Part shown: positions 34,938-48,044 of the stretch, in pieces | Layout: each line of letters begins with the position of its first letter | Position numbering within the stretch: the first letter of the stretch is position 1 | Source: Calliopum simillimum | Lineage: Eukaryota > Arthropoda > Insecta > Diptera > Lauxaniidae | Direction of reading: 5' to 3' | DNA length: 64,000 nucleotides | NCBI GenBank assembly: GCA_951812925.1 | Contig: OX638368.1 | Span: 14,125,287 to 14,189,286, forward strand | The notes under the pieces: model-generated | Told to the model about the DNA's origin: nothing | The model's input: the letters and a program-made list of their open reading frames with translations, nothing else | The model's database searches: none | Translations under genes and position numbers: made by a program

Positions 34938-37344
34938 TTTTAACGTACTTTTGTAGGAAATTTCCTGTGCTACAAAATTGGAGACCAACATTTTTCTGTA
35001 AAAGTTAGCATTAGCGAGATATTTGCAAAAAACTGATTTTAGCGACCTTTGAGCCCGAATAACTTTTTATGCGCACACGACTTTGCAATGGACTTTTCAC
35101 AGTTTGTGTATCATGCATAAATAATGACAATTCCGGTGAAAAATTTCCACTGGGAATTTTTTCGCACAGAAGCTCTTTTTTCGTCTTATTTTCCTGGGCT
35201 ATAAAGTGACCCAAGAAATTTTTTTGGTAAAATAAGTCATAAAATCAGTTGCAACTTTTTCTTAGTCTAGGCCTCCTCCATCACATCCGAGCAGCTTCAT
35301 TATCTAATGCAATACACCCTGTTTGACAATAATAATTAATTTTTTATTTTTTTAAGGTGAACATGACAAAAAACTAATATTACACTTATATTATGTTCGA
35401 TGCATCCTAGAGCTAAATTTTTCCACACACATATTTGAATACCGTATGTGCTCCAAGATGTCCTCTTTTTACTAATGGTCTCCTTAAAACTAAATTTTTA
35501 AAACATTAAATTCCTTAACCCTGTGATCTCACCACGTCGCATGATTAACTTGTAATTAGCATTAAAAGCTTTTACTGTTAAATCGCTTGCAATTTCTCAT
35601 TAAAATCATGCTGATATCAATAAATTATTACCACGCCAATGTTAAAGCACTCATTGATTCAAAATCATTGAATTCAATACAAATTGCTCTAGTGCACTAC
35701 ACAAATTGCGATAATTTTAAAATTTCAGTGCTTGTTGAAGCAAGAAGAAATATTGACAAATAAAATTAAAAATCCTCCAAAAATCGCTGAAATGTGACAC
35801 CGACAATGACAACAGTCTTACAATCCATAACACTAAGCAACAAAATACTTAAATACAAGCAATTAATTTCCTTCAACATTTTTTTTCTCCTCTTTTTTCT
35901 TTTCATGCCACTAAGCTAATTTTGAAGTTTTTTCTTTTTCTTTTGGATTAAATAAATGACTTTCTAAATTTTATCGTCCGTGCGTCGCTACACCAAACCA
36001 TGTTGCCAACTTACACTGGGAACTAACGCACTCTTACTTGTTGTCTGTTTTAAACTTTTCCTTTTTTTTTTGTTAAGAAACAGTGGACGACATTCGAAAT
36101 CGTTGCAAGACAAATGCGTAATTTTCCTCATCATTTGTTTCAATGGATTTATTCTAACGTTCAGCATTTAACATTGTACGAGGATGAGTATAACCCTTAG
36201 CTTCCTTTTGTCTCTTTTATTCTGTTTCTTTTAGAGTCTTTGGTATTTTGCCTCAATATCAACAAAAAAACACACTGCTAAACAACTGATTTATGTACTG
36301 TGCTCTATGAGCTCAGTATTAATTTATTGATTTTGTTTTTTGCTTAATTTTATATCAATCCTGAAATGTTCTGTGTTTATTTCAATTGTTTTGATTTGAG
36401 TTTTTCTGAAATTAATTATTTTTTAGAATAAAATATTTTTAAAACAAATTTCATACAAATTTCTACTTTTTAAGACGTTACTCATATGACATGTATGACA
36501 AATATAACAAATTATCATTATATTAACTGAAACGGGTTTAATTCTTTAGCAGCCATTCTTTAAACACAAATAAGGTAAAATATTTGTTCTACTTAAACTT
36601 AATTCAGCATTCATCAGAGTAAAAATAAGGCCATGTAAAATTTCAATACTAACCATAAGTAGAATTCTTTATCTTAAACAATATAAAAATCGCTTTCGGA
36701 GACATGGATCATTTATTTTGTAAGAAATGTCACAATTTTTTCTGCATTATTTTCTTCTGTGATTGCTTAGGAGCCCATAGGACCTAAGTCTCCATTGAAG
36801 ATAATTCTTTGCGTCGCCTTTGATTTGAAGCGGATTTTTTGATTTGAATACTTTGTTTACTTCTCTCAGGGCCACCCATGCCAAAGTGTTTTCCTAAGAG
36901 AAAGTACTATTAATCCATATTTTCGTATTTGTTGTCATTTTCTATGGGTTTGGGATTGTTAAGAATTTCAACTACTTACAGGGCATGCATTGAAAAACTT
37001 GCTTCACCTTATTTGAGCACCAAAAAATTATGACATTGAAAGCAATGACCAGCAAGCTTGTTAAAATAGGCTTATCCACGCAGATTGTTTGGGTGTTACA
37101 CCAGATAGTTCATTCATAACTCATACAACATTCTGACCCACTTGGATAATTTCTTCGTAAAAGCCATAAACTAAAATATTTCTTTAAAGGCCATTTTTGA
37201 ATTTCAAACACTTTTAAGAACAAAGATGAGGAAATATTTGTTACTATGGGAAATTATTTCAAAATCGTATCGGAGCAAAAATATCTTACGAAACATAAAT
37301 GTGGCACTCAATTTTGTCATATAGAAAGAAACTAAGATGTTGAA
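34938..37344. other. AT-rich stretch with a dispersed module and no gene
   Basis: About 34985-35065 shares an AGCGAGATATTTGCAAA, ACTGATTTT and CCCGAATAACTTTTTA set with about 12180-12300, where the blocks are in a different order, so a repeat family extends beyond the foldback. The 67-codon frame at 35011-35214 is not supported. Motif copies lie at 35531-35550, 36477-36493 and 37113-37131. Confidence 0.5.
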
Positions 37345-37349
37345 GGGTT

Positions 37350-37930
37350 TTAATTACAGAAATTGGTCAATTAGTCATTTATGAAGAAAACACCGCGGAG
37401 TGCTATTAAACTACTAGTAGTGGGTGGTAATGGGAGATGGGAGGAATGCACACTTTACAGTTTTTTCAATATATCTAGCGAAAGAAGTGAAACTTTGATA
37501 TAAGTACTTTATGGGAAACTTTTTGTAGAATTTTAAATTTCCCATCGAAATAGCTCAATTAAAAAATAACAAATCAAATAATTCAGATATATGAATAGGC
37601 AGCTTATTTAAAGAAAAGAAGATAAAACTTCCTTTAAAAAGGTTTATTGAAAAATTTCTTAGGTTAAAAATTTACCAAATTATGACCACTCGAACATAAA
37701 AATTTTTTTACGCGGTCCGAAAAATGGTTTTTACTCAAAAGCAAGGTCTCTTACGAAAAAAGTGCGTTGGACAAAAAATACTTAGAACAGTCCACGGAAT
37801 AGATGAACATTTTTTTTTTTTTTTTTTTTTTGACCATTTATAGACCGATTTCTGTAATAAAAACACGTAAACGTCTTAGTTCCTTATTGCCATGTTTTTA
37901 GGACATATATACAATAGATTTCTCTATTGA
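37350..37930. repeat. Dispersed repeat, copy 2 (first copy at 26790-27400)
   Basis: Same block order as copy 1, ending in a 20-base poly(T) run at about 37811 and a GGACATATA line. Diverged; no ends visible. Confidence 0.65.
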
Positions 37931-39880
37931 TTCACTGAGACATGTATCGGTTTTTAGAAGAAGCTTATTTGCTTTCTTAAAAAATGTTAATCATACGACA
38001 AGTTGGAATAACGTAATTTATATGTATTCATTTATGGCTATATCGCAAGCCGGCCACACATTAAAACAAATTATTTTTCTTATGCGCCAAGGAGTGAATA
38101 AACTCATGAACAAAAGTGGACTTAAAACTTTATCGCAGACAAAATATCAAAAGCTGAACATATTGTAATTAAATATTTTTCGGAACTTTACATAAAAGTT
38201 TTTCAGTCAAAAAAGTAAATTCATTTGGAAACTAAGCAAGGTGTTTTTGTGCTAATGCAGCGTAACCCATATTTATAACCATGCTATAAAAATTCGTATA
38301 ATGGTGCTAAGGACAGAGTTGCCAAGTAACTCATAATAAGCTGATAATAAATATAGTCTAGCTATAAACATTTTTACTTTCCAGCAAAAAAGGCGAAAAA
38401 ATTCTATGCAATAAATAAATAGATATATAAATAGAAATAAAAAAAATCTACAGTATTTAATTTTCAATACAAATGCTTTAAACCGCAATATCTGGTAACT
38501 TTTCAACATAACTGAATTTCTAGTTCGCTGCTACTTTTATTTGTATTTCCAACTTAATTGCACACAGCGGCATTTTAATGGCATGGCAAAAATTTACATT
38601 TGAAACAAACTTTACAAAACGAAGTGGAACATATATAACTGGCATTCACTTTTTCAGTTGGTGGTATCATCTTTTATTCTGAGCATCACACTATGCTGGA
38701 AAATGTGTAATTGTGTTTCGCAGAGCTCTGCATGTTAGTACAAAATATATGTACATTACGATGGCAGTGCCCACCGAAGCTGTGGCTCATTTTGGTAAAC
38801 ACTGTAGTATTATGAGTCGAAATAATGTTAATGTTGCCAGTTTGAAAAAATTGGTGTTACAATTGTGACTTTTGAACTAAAACATATGATTTGGACCTTC
38901 TTTCATTTAAATATATGCAAATATTTTATCTCAATATTTTTATTTGCTGAGGACAACCACGTCGTATGAGCAAAATTTTATAGTAATATGTATGGCAATT
39001 TTTTTCAACTCTTACAATTTTAAAGTTTTATAATCTAGAACCGATATTATTTGTGAGCTTGTTCTATAGTATATTTTGTTGCTACTTATGTGTTCTCTAA
39101 ACAATTCAAACTTCATTAATGGCCGTTAAAGGTTAAGGCCAAAATTACAATTTTTTTTTTTTTTTTAATTTAATCTCTGGCAGCATCACACAAAGCATGT
39201 GCTACTATCGCAACTGGAAGAGCTGCACAAAATAAGACCATACGACATGTGCTCGACTATAAGCTATCACAAAAACAACAAAAATTGCACGATTATTTTG
39301 CCTAAAATCGTACTAACAAAATGCACGTCTCATATTTATGCGCAAAGTTTGTAGTTGGCACAAGTTATTTCGGCTAAAGTGTTACTAAGGTTTCTATTGT
39401 TGTTATTGCTATTTCTGTAAATTTTTGTTGTTGTTGCTGTCACTGCTATTATGCAAGTGTTCTATACATGTACTGCTCTTGTAAAGGTAATACAACATTG
39501 TGGTTAGTTGGTCCTTGAGCGTTCATGATGTCACTTGATGATACATTTTGTTTGCTTATGCAAAACTAAGCAACAAACAGGCAACGCCATTTTGTGTATG
39601 TGCTTGTTTTAGCTTTGACTGTTTCAAATGTTATCTTTGGTATGAAGGCTACAGTTAAAAACAAACAAAAATAACTTTCAGAAACCTTATGTTAAAGTTA
39701 GGTTATTTTGAGTTTAATTGCATTTAATTTTCCGTGCCAGTAAATGGCACTGTAATTTTCGAATTAAATGACTATAAGTTTTGTAAAATTTGTGCCTTGT
39801 TGTTAGATTTTTCTACGCACTGTAAGTTTTTCATAGGTGGAATGTATCAAGCAAAATTACCGTAGTAATGTCAAAAAAAA
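37931..39880. other. AT-rich stretch, no gene
   Basis: No coding region recognised. Short TTGTTGTTGCTG-type microsatellite near 39420-39440 and three copies of the dispersed motif (37985, 38957 and, in part, 39238). Confidence 0.5.
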
Positions 39881-40840
39881 AAAATATTTATCGAAAAGTA
39901 TTGTAGAACATATCGATGAAACTCCAAAAATATCGAAAATTATTGGCAAAAATTTAAAATATCGGTAGAACCCCAAAAATAACGAAAAAAAATCTACAAT
40001 ATCGGTTAAAGGTCAAAAGTATCGAAAAGTATTGGAAAACGTCTAGTATATCTGTGAAAGTCCAAAAATATCGAAAAACATCTTAAATATGTATCGGTAA
40101 AAGTCCAAAAGTATTAAAAAGTAAAAGAAAACATCTAAAATATCGGTAAGTCTAAAAATATTGGAAAACATCTGATACATCCAAAAATTCCAAAAATATC
40201 GAATAGTATTAGAAAACATCTAAAATATAGGCAAAAGTCTAAAAATTTCGAAAAACATTCCAAATATCGGTAAAAGTTTAAAAATATTGAAAAATATCTA
40301 AGAAATTGGGAAAATTTCAAACACTTATGGCGAAAAATATTTTAACAGGCCAGTTCCAAAATCCATGTGATTTCAATTACTTTTCATTAAGGAGGCTTTT
40401 TGATGAGAACGGTGAGTCGAACGATAGAAATTATTACAATTTTTTTGTGAAAAATTATAGGTTCTACAAATACTATTGATTTCCATTAGTAAAAGTAACA
40501 CATTAAGTTGAAAAACTCGATTTTATCGCATATTAATTTTTCGTATATACAAATCGATATTATTTGTAGAACCTGTAATTCCTTACAAAAGATATACTAA
40601 TACTATTTATCGTGTGACTTTTCATTTTCATTAAAAAGCTTTTGAAATGAAAATTAAACGAAACCACATGTGTTACGAAATAGGCACGTATATTTCGAAA
40701 AAAATCCAAAAGTTTCAAAAAATATTGAAATGCATTGAAGACAGTGGTGGACATTCAAGTGCATTGAAAAACATCCAAAATATTAATAAAAGTTCAAAAA
40801 AGTCGGAAGATTTCCCGAATTTAAATATAAATAGAAGGTA
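39881..40840. repeat. Degenerate tandem array of TATCGGTAAAAGTCCAAAAA units
   Basis: About ten diverged units of 35-45 bp (ATATCGAAAA, then CATCTAAAA, then TCGGTAAAAGTCCAAAA) run from 39881 to about 40320. Related AAAATCCAAAAG / CATTGAA units continue at 40690-40840. Between them a small inverted pair (ATAGGTTCTACAAATA near 40458 and TATTTGTAGAACCTG near 40563) is present. Confidence 0.65.
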
Positions 40841-40849
40841 TAGATAATA

Positions 40850-42017
40850 TAAAGATCAAACATTGGCCGCTAAAAGCAAACAACATTGAAACCTTACTTT
40901 TTCGTTCAACTTTTATCAAAACTCATCTGATATTTTACCGTTTTTTCTCTTTTTTAAGTTTTTGCTAAAAAACTGTTGCCGTTTATCGCACAAAGTTGTT
41001 GCTGTTTATTACACAAGGGAAACTCAATTCAATTTATACGTTAAACACCTTTAAAATGAAATGCTATTGCTCTTCACCTTTCTATGCCCTCAATTTTTGT
41101 TGCAATGCTTTCATACTTCATTTTTGCATTTTATACACTTTTACTGCATGCAATTCGGAAATGCTTTTATATTCATTGACTTCCTGTTCATTCATAAAAC
41201 TTTTCTTGTACATTGGTCTTTGTGGCTCTGACTTTGATGCTCTAAAGTGGCATGCAGCTTAACAAATGTGAAGCAACTGCTTTAACTTATTGAAATTTAA
41301 ATTCGGGATTCTTTATCAACATATTTTATACAAGCACTAAATCAACCTCAGTTGTTGAGTATCTGGCACACCTTAACGGTACGCCTACTTTACAAACGTA
41401 ACTGTTACATGTTTCTTGCCCTATTCTTGGGTTTTCAAACAGCTGCAAGTGTCGCTATTAAATTTATAGATTTAAGCCATTTATATTCCAACACACGTTT
41501 GGCATTGTGTTTTGTGGAGAGATTAGTCTACAACTCACAAGCTAAGATATTTTAGATCAAAACTGGAAATTTATTTAAAAATTTATTTTATTTCTTTAGA
41601 AATGTTATTGATTAGATTAAGATTATCTTGTCGAAAAATTACGATTTATTAATAGCCACCCGCCTAATTGTTTTCGAATTTTAGCTTTGACAATATTTTG
41701 CTTGGCTCATGGATACACCTCTCTATAATTCTCTTTCTGTTGCTAACCTTTGTTTTGCGTGTTAGCACAAACTTAGCTCGATTTTATGGGACGTATATGA
41801 ATTATTGGCATTTGAGCATAAAATGGTAGCGTACCCGTTAATGTATTTTACTGAATTTGTAGGTGTCTGTATATATACCTACACGCCCTTACTTCAATTG
41901 ATGCCATGAGAGCTTGCAAATTCCCATTGAAAATGAAAAAGTGCAGCTTAAGAATAATTTCTTGAATCACAATATGCATAAGCACGCATACCCATGTGGA
42001 AAGATTTATTTTATGTA
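40850..42017. other. AT-rich stretch, no gene
   Basis: Open frames of 67-88 codons here have biased Phe/Leu/Cys composition, start at weak codons and match no family. Nothing else recognised before the mariner-like element. Confidence 0.5.
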
Positions 42018-43294
42018 AAGGGTGTTTTTTTTAGAGGTATAGAACTTCAAATTGAAATAAAACACAAGAAAATCGTTTTAATGTCCATCAATTTGGCTTT
42101 ATTGGAAGGATAATTTTATGGCATGTAGCCGCCGCGGCTAGCTCGAATAAAGCCAATTCTACAGGTCCAATTTTCAACCACTTTTTCGAGCAAATGGGGC
42201 CGTATGTCGGCAATAACGTCACGAATGTTGGCTTCCAAGTCCCCTAACGTTTCTGGTTTGTTGGCGTAGACGAGCGACTTCACATATCCTCAAAGAAAAT
42301 AATCCAATGGTGTCAAATCACACGATCTTGGTGGCCAATTGATAGGTCCATTCCGCGAAATTATGCGCTCATCGAATGTTTCCTTCAATAAATCGATTGT
42401 GACGTGCGCTGTGTGGCATGTAGCGCCGTCTTGTTGGAATCACAACTCATCCACATTCATGTCATCAAATTCGGGAACAAAATAGTCGGTTATCATGGCT
42501 CTATACCGGTCTCCATTAACGGTAACTGACTCTCCAGCATAATTTCGGAAGAAGTATGGCCCAATGACTCCACCAGCCCATAGAGCACACCAAACAGTCA
42601 GTTTTTGTGGATGTAATGGCGTCTCAAGGGTCTCATGTGGATTTTCTTCACTCCAAATGTGGCAATTTTGCTTGTTGACGTAGCCATTCAACCAAAAATG
42701 AGCCTCATCACTGAACAAAATTTTGCGATGATAATCAGCATCGAGATCAATCTCATTTTCGGCCCATACACCAAAATCACGACGCATTGCATGGTCTCGC
42801 GGCTTTAATTCTTGCACAAGCTGGATCTTGTAAGGTCGCAAGCCAAGATCTTTGCGCAAAATCTTCCATAAAGTTGATGGACAAAGCTCCAATTGCTGTG
42901 CACGGTGGCGAATCGATTCATTCGGGTCCTCTTCAACATTTTGCTCTACAACGGCAATTATTTCTTCGGTGCGCACTATACGACGTCTCTGCGGATGCGT
43001 ATTATCACATAGAGTAAACGTAGTGGGAAAACGACCCATGGTTAACCGAATTAATTGCTCTGATGGACGATTATGTCGACCATAAAATGGACGGAGCTTG
43101 CGGTAAACTTCGCGAACTGAACCATTATTTTCGAAATAAATTTGCACGATTTGCAAGCGTTGTTCTTTTGTCAACCTGTTCATGATAAAATGGCAAACCA
43201 AACTGAACATAAATGACATTAGAATTGCCAGATTTGACCACAAAATGCCAGTTTTATCTCTATTCGAAAAACAAACCTCTAAAAAAACACCCTT
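42018..43294 (-). mobile_element. Mariner-like element, 1,277 bp
   Basis: The inverted ends AAGGGTGTTTTTTTTAGAGG (left) and, complemented, AAGGGTGTTTTTTTAGAGGT (right) are flanked by TA on both sides (42016-42017 and 43295-43296), the target duplication of the Tc1/mariner superfamily. A single 355-codon transposase frame on the minus strand fills it. The size and one-gene design are normal for the group. The transposase is disrupted, so the copy is inactive. Confidence 0.92.
42116..43183 (-). pseudogene. Mariner-like transposase with two in-frame stops
   Basis: The start is the ATG at 43183 (MNRLTKEQ), which opens the helix-turn-helix part; an in-frame ATG 20 codons upstream is probably unused. 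HTH features lie near residues 1-60 and 90-130. The catalytic motifs are ILFSDEAHF (Asp 159), QQDGATCH (Asp 252) and CDLTPLDYF (Asp 289), so the last two acids are separated by 36 residues. The frame is closed by TGA at 42440-42442 (codon 248) and 42290-42292 (codon 298). Both sit where relatives have Trp, so each looks like a single TGG to TGA change, and no frameshift is needed through to the TAA at 42116. Function in life: cut-and-paste transposition from the nucleus. This copy would yield only a truncated protein lacking two catalytic residues. Confidence 0.92.
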
Positions 43295-43439
43295 TATGTT
43301 TAGTAAGTGACAAAATCTTTTTTATTATAATTTTTGTTTGTAGTAGCTTACAAGCTTTTATTTTTGAACCGATATAAACTTTCTTTTATCATAGTTTCAT
43401 GACATTTTTTATGAGCATGCATACATAAGTAATACATAT

Positions 43440-44190
43440 AACCTCTGCGGGTAAGGGGTCAGAATATGCCCGAGGTAAGCATGCCTGTCGTAAAAGGCGA
43501 CTAAAAGCGGGTGTAGCGTTGGACAGCGTTGCGCCTCGAAAGAAAAACCCACAATGCCCGGAACTGGCACTGACAAGGCGAGTCGATGCCGCCTTAAAAT
43601 AAGCATCTTGTCGAAATCCTGAAGCGTCTGATCCAGAGTGGGCGGCTCCCAGGTCAGCGTCTGTTCCAGATTGGGCGGCTGAAATTAAAAGTGAATTTGG
43701 CCACTATATTTGCAGCGCTTGCCGGATCCAGCTTTAAGCTTATAACTTACTGCGTGGGGCGTTGCCGAGAAGATTATACTAATGAAGCATGGATCGAAAA
43801 ACGATGGGAAATAACTCTCCAAGTGGTACCCACCAGAGTGTGGTTAATCCACCTGCCTCGGCAGCATGCACATCGGATTTGGAGGTGCAAGAAACATGCA
43901 TAGTTAGGAATGATTCTCCTATAACCGGAGTCAATATGGTTTCTCAAAATTTTAAAATCCTTTTGATGAAAACTCGAACACGCATCGGCTCTTGGAATGT
44001 CCGAACTCTAAATGAACCAGGCAAAATACACCAAGCCGTTAGAGAACTCCACAAATTCAACCTTGAGATATTGGGACTAAGCGAGTGTAGATGGAACGGT
44101 GCCGGCGAATATGTACTTCCTGACGGCGAAAAATTTCTATACTCCGGTTTGGCCCTATGCTCCTCCTAGGAGTTAAAGGAGAATACATAA
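43440..44190 (+). mobile_element. Internally deleted RTE-like LINE
   Basis: The copy keeps the 5' region (GCATGCCTGTCGTAAAAGGC is part of a 5' line seen in related insect elements) and the start of an endonuclease, then jumps directly to the last six codons and 3' untranslated tail found in the family copies at 97-138 and 9181-9332. The 3' end is AGTTAAAGGAGAATACATA. Neither edge has a certain target-site duplication. The left limit is approximate. Confidence 0.75.
43789..44169 (+). pseudogene. LINE endonuclease start fused to the polyprotein C-terminus
   Basis: The 126-codon frame has a poorly conserved N-terminal half, then the opening of an apurinic-type endonuclease domain: RIGSWNVRTLNEPGK and ILGLSECRWNGAGEY, where the Glu of SECRW is the expected metal-binding residue. 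After EKFLYSG it passes straight into LALCSS and a TAG stop, which is the C-terminal end of the same family (see 9181-9332). The reverse transcriptase and the rest of the endonuclease are deleted, yet the frame is kept across the join. A product would lack catalytic parts. Confidence 0.8.
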
Positions 44191-44269
44191 CAAATATCAT
44201 GCATGTTAAATAAATATTATCAGAGATATCATAAATTAATTTTTTTGGACACAAGAAAAAAGGATAAAA

Positions 44270-44725
44270 ACAGTTTTGGTTCCCACATCCATGGGTACCC
44301 TTAGGAAAAAAAAATGTTTATACAAAAATGTCGCAAAAAGTCATGAAACGCTTAAAAAATCAAAGCAAAAAAGAAAAATTTTTAATTTTTGGTTTCGATA
44401 TCCAGGGAGGGTGAAAAATTTGATTACTCTAAAATGTCTTAAAAAGTCATGAAACGCATAGAAAATGCGGAAAAAACCAGAAAAAAAAAATTGTAATTTT
44501 TGGTTCCGACATCCAATTTGTTTAAACAAAAATGTCGCAAAAATTCATGGACAGAAAAGACGGAGAAAACCAAAAAAAAAAAAAATTTAATGTTTGGTTC
44601 CAACATTCTTGGGAAAAAAATTTCTTTACACTAAAAAGTCGTAAAAAGTCATGAAACGCATGGAAAACACAAAAAAAAAATCAAAAACAAACAACTTTTC
44701 AGTTTTTGGTTCCAACATTTTCACG
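44270..44725. repeat. Degenerate tandem array of about 110-120 bp units
   Basis: Four units share AAAAAGTCATGAAACGC, a run of A, then TTTTTGGTTCCGACATCC or a variant. The array ends in GATTGGTCCAGCCGTTTGGG with a run of CAGACAGA, a line often seen at the ends of insect satellite-like elements. Frames within are spurious. Confidence 0.7.
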
Positions 44726-44729
44726 TCGA

Positions 44730-47700
44730 TTGGTCCAGCCGTTTGGGAGCCTATGACCAACAGACAGATATACAAAACTTCGCTTTTTTGCATATAGATT
44801 ATGATTTACCTAGTGTTCCCACACAACTCATCTCTAGAAATTCAATTTTTCTTCAACTTTTCTTCATTTTCTATTGATTTTAAATTGACTGGATATTTTG
44901 CTACTATTACCAAACAAAAAAAAAACTATATATTTTAAACGGACTTTACGATAAATTTAGAATCGTTCAAAAGATTATACATTACATTTCAATGTGTTTT
45001 TTTGTAAAAAGCAAAGAACAACCGCAATGTAACTATTACATCATCAACCATAACATTATTATATTCATACGTACATACTTATATGTTATAGCATGTTGTA
45101 TGAGTAACTTTTATTTTTTAAATTATTGAATTTTTATTCATGTTCTTAAGCATTCTGAAGCATATAACCTTAGATCGATGGCAAGTATATTATTTTTGTC
45201 GCAGAACTTATTGTTGAAAATATTTTGGTGCAGCAGAAAATTCAAGTTTAATTCTTGGCCGCAACAGATTTAGAGCTGCTACTGGTAAAATGTTTCAAAA
45301 CAATTCTATTTCTTTCAAAAATTGCTTTAATTTGCTGAAGTTTCTAGTTCGTTTTCAAAAATTAACAAATTACAATATTTAAGTATCAACCTTGTTTTCC
45401 AATTGGGTTAAATTGAGAGGATGCATTGTCATAAATTTGCCTAAGCCGTGAAAAAAAATTACATATTTGATTACAAAGAGAATCTTTCACCATTTGAAAA
45501 ATTGTAGTTTAAAAAATCTTCTGTATATATTCAATGTTTTAACAATATTTTGATCGCTTTCAGTTATAGCGAGTATATTGAAACTGAATTGGTCTTTAAC
45601 ATCAACTAAGGTAAATCTTTTATTTTTTTGTTTTGTCGATTATTCTTTGCGGTTACTAACATCAAAGTTGAATTACTCTACGACCTTTATCATAACTGTT
45701 GATTGGCTGATGAACTTCAAAACTTTCGCTGCCATCGTTAAGAGTGCGTTACCAATTTGTTCCATAGTCGAAGTAGAGTTTTCCCATCAAAAGTTGTCAA
45801 TGTTGCTTTTGTAATCATCTTAGAAAAGTTTTCTTAACGCTTATTTCATTTTGGTTGCGGTTCGTCAAGTATTTAGCTGTGAACCCTTTGATGTCATACG
45901 CTCATGGGAGGAAAAATTTTTTGCTTTCAACTAAACAGCATTTTCGTTCAACTTTGAATGGATTATGAGGCAGATTAGAAAAGATTAAACAATTAGTTCT
46001 TACTTTGAACTTTTTCGCTGTTTTTGGAAAATGTATTTTCTTTTTCTTGTGATGATAAGTAATGCCTCCTGATTCATCTACAAAAAAAAAATTAAAAAAT
46101 TCAGAATTTTTTCTAATGCTAAGCAATTCTTGGGCAGTTAAGCTACTAGCTGATTCTATGAATTGAGAAATGATATGATATGAGGTCAAAAAACACCAAG
46201 TCTTTTAAAAAAAAGAGTTTGACAAGATTCAGTAAGTTGGGCAAATCATCACTCACTTGACAGTAGAGTGCTTGCGAAGACAACGCGTCTACTGTGCTGA
46301 AACGTTGACAAATCATTAAGTTACTAGCAGACAAAAGCATGCTAGGATCAGTCAGCCTATAGGCTCACAAGTTTTCAAACCACTGATTGAAAAACGTTTT
46401 TAAGACAATGCGATTACTTACTAGAAGCCTGCACAAGAAATCTTAAAATATAATAAACTTTTCTTTACTTGCTTATCGTAAACTGAACTAAAGTAAAGCA
46501 TATGTACTAAAAAATTCAAGATTCAAATCTTTGCTGTACACATTTTGACAGTAAAGTACACTGTATCTTAATTCAATAGCATAAAAAAAATTCTGTTTCC
46601 TTATCCAGATACTATCAAGACACTTTCACGCTGCATTAAACTTAAGTCATTGATAAATAAAAAGCGGGCACCAGTCACAATGTATCATAAAATGATACGT
46701 CTTAAAACTGCAACAAGACGTCTTGTGCAGAACCTTTTGTTTGACATAACTCACCTGATACTTAATGAAAAATTCCCGAAATTTTGCGACGAACTTTATG
46801 ACACAATAGGTATATAAAACTTAAATTGAAGTTTTAGGCAAAAGAAGTAACTATATTGATAACTTAACCAATCAGCCTTTACACAATCTAAAAAATCAAC
46901 ATCTTACAAATTTCACTTAATGTCTTGTTATTCTTCTTCTTCTTACTTAGTACACCCTCAGGATTAAATTGTGCATTGAATTCAAATTATTTCATAACCC
47001 CAAGGAATACAACACCAACACGTCAACAACGACGACGATAAGTTCATGTCATGTATCACGTTCGTATAACGCAGCAAATGCAATTGAATCAATTACGTTC
47101 ACAATTTACGATAACAATTGTAGCGACTGTGTTGCATTAACGTATTCACAGAAGTATAACGCAAGGATATATGTCACGTGAACGTACATACCAATATGAC
47201 ACGGTTGGTTGGTTGATGGCATTCCATTGTGATTTCAAAGTTCATGCCGATTATGTCTAATGAAACAAAGAGAAAATAACTTGTAAATCACTCGAGGGAT
47301 TTGCTGACATGCAATTTTGCTGTAGTGTGCAGTAATTATTGCTTGCATTGTTATTGCGCTTTTGCTGTTAGTCTTGTTGTCATTATTGTCTTTTATTATA
47401 TGGAGAATTTTTTCGAGTGGATTTAAAAGAATACTTCAGAAAAATAAATAATGGTTAGTTCTTTATATGACTGAAAGTCGAATGTAAAACCATTTTATTT
47501 AACATCCAGATTTCAATTATTTTGAAAAATTTATTTCATTACTTATCCCCAGAAAAATACTTGCATTGCTGTCACTCAAACTGTCACAATTGCTCTGTTA
47601 CTGTCATTGCTCATGTCACACAAACATTTAGCATAGGGTCAGTGTTTGTTTTTGTTGAAATTTTCAGAAAAACTGCGTTTTAAATTTAAAGTTTTTAATA

Positions 47701-48040
47701 TCAATAAAAAATTCTTTTTATTTTTTATAAAGGTATAAAATATTTGGACGCTTTATAAACAAATTTATCATTCGTGTACATATTGAGAAAAAATTTTTAA
47801 ATAATACCACAATTTGCGGCCGCTTATTCCGAAATTGGCAATCATTTTTCAATATTGAGTCTGTGATTTGAGTTTGTCCAAATCTTCTTCCTAAGACCAT
47901 TTCTTTGATTGCTCTGAGTTAGGGCTGTCTGTTTCTGAAAGGAAGTTCAGGTACGTGAGTTTGGTAAGGTTCGTACATTTGACATGAACTTCGGATATTT
48001 CTTTATTCAGAAATGCACAGATAAACTTTTTAAAAACTGT
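44730..48040. other. AT-rich stretch, no gene
   Basis: No recognisable coding region. Frames of 78-95 codons near 45578-46340 do not resemble any family and overlap each other on opposite strands. One motif copy lies at 45092-45110. Confidence 0.5.
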
Positions 48041-48044
48041 ACAA

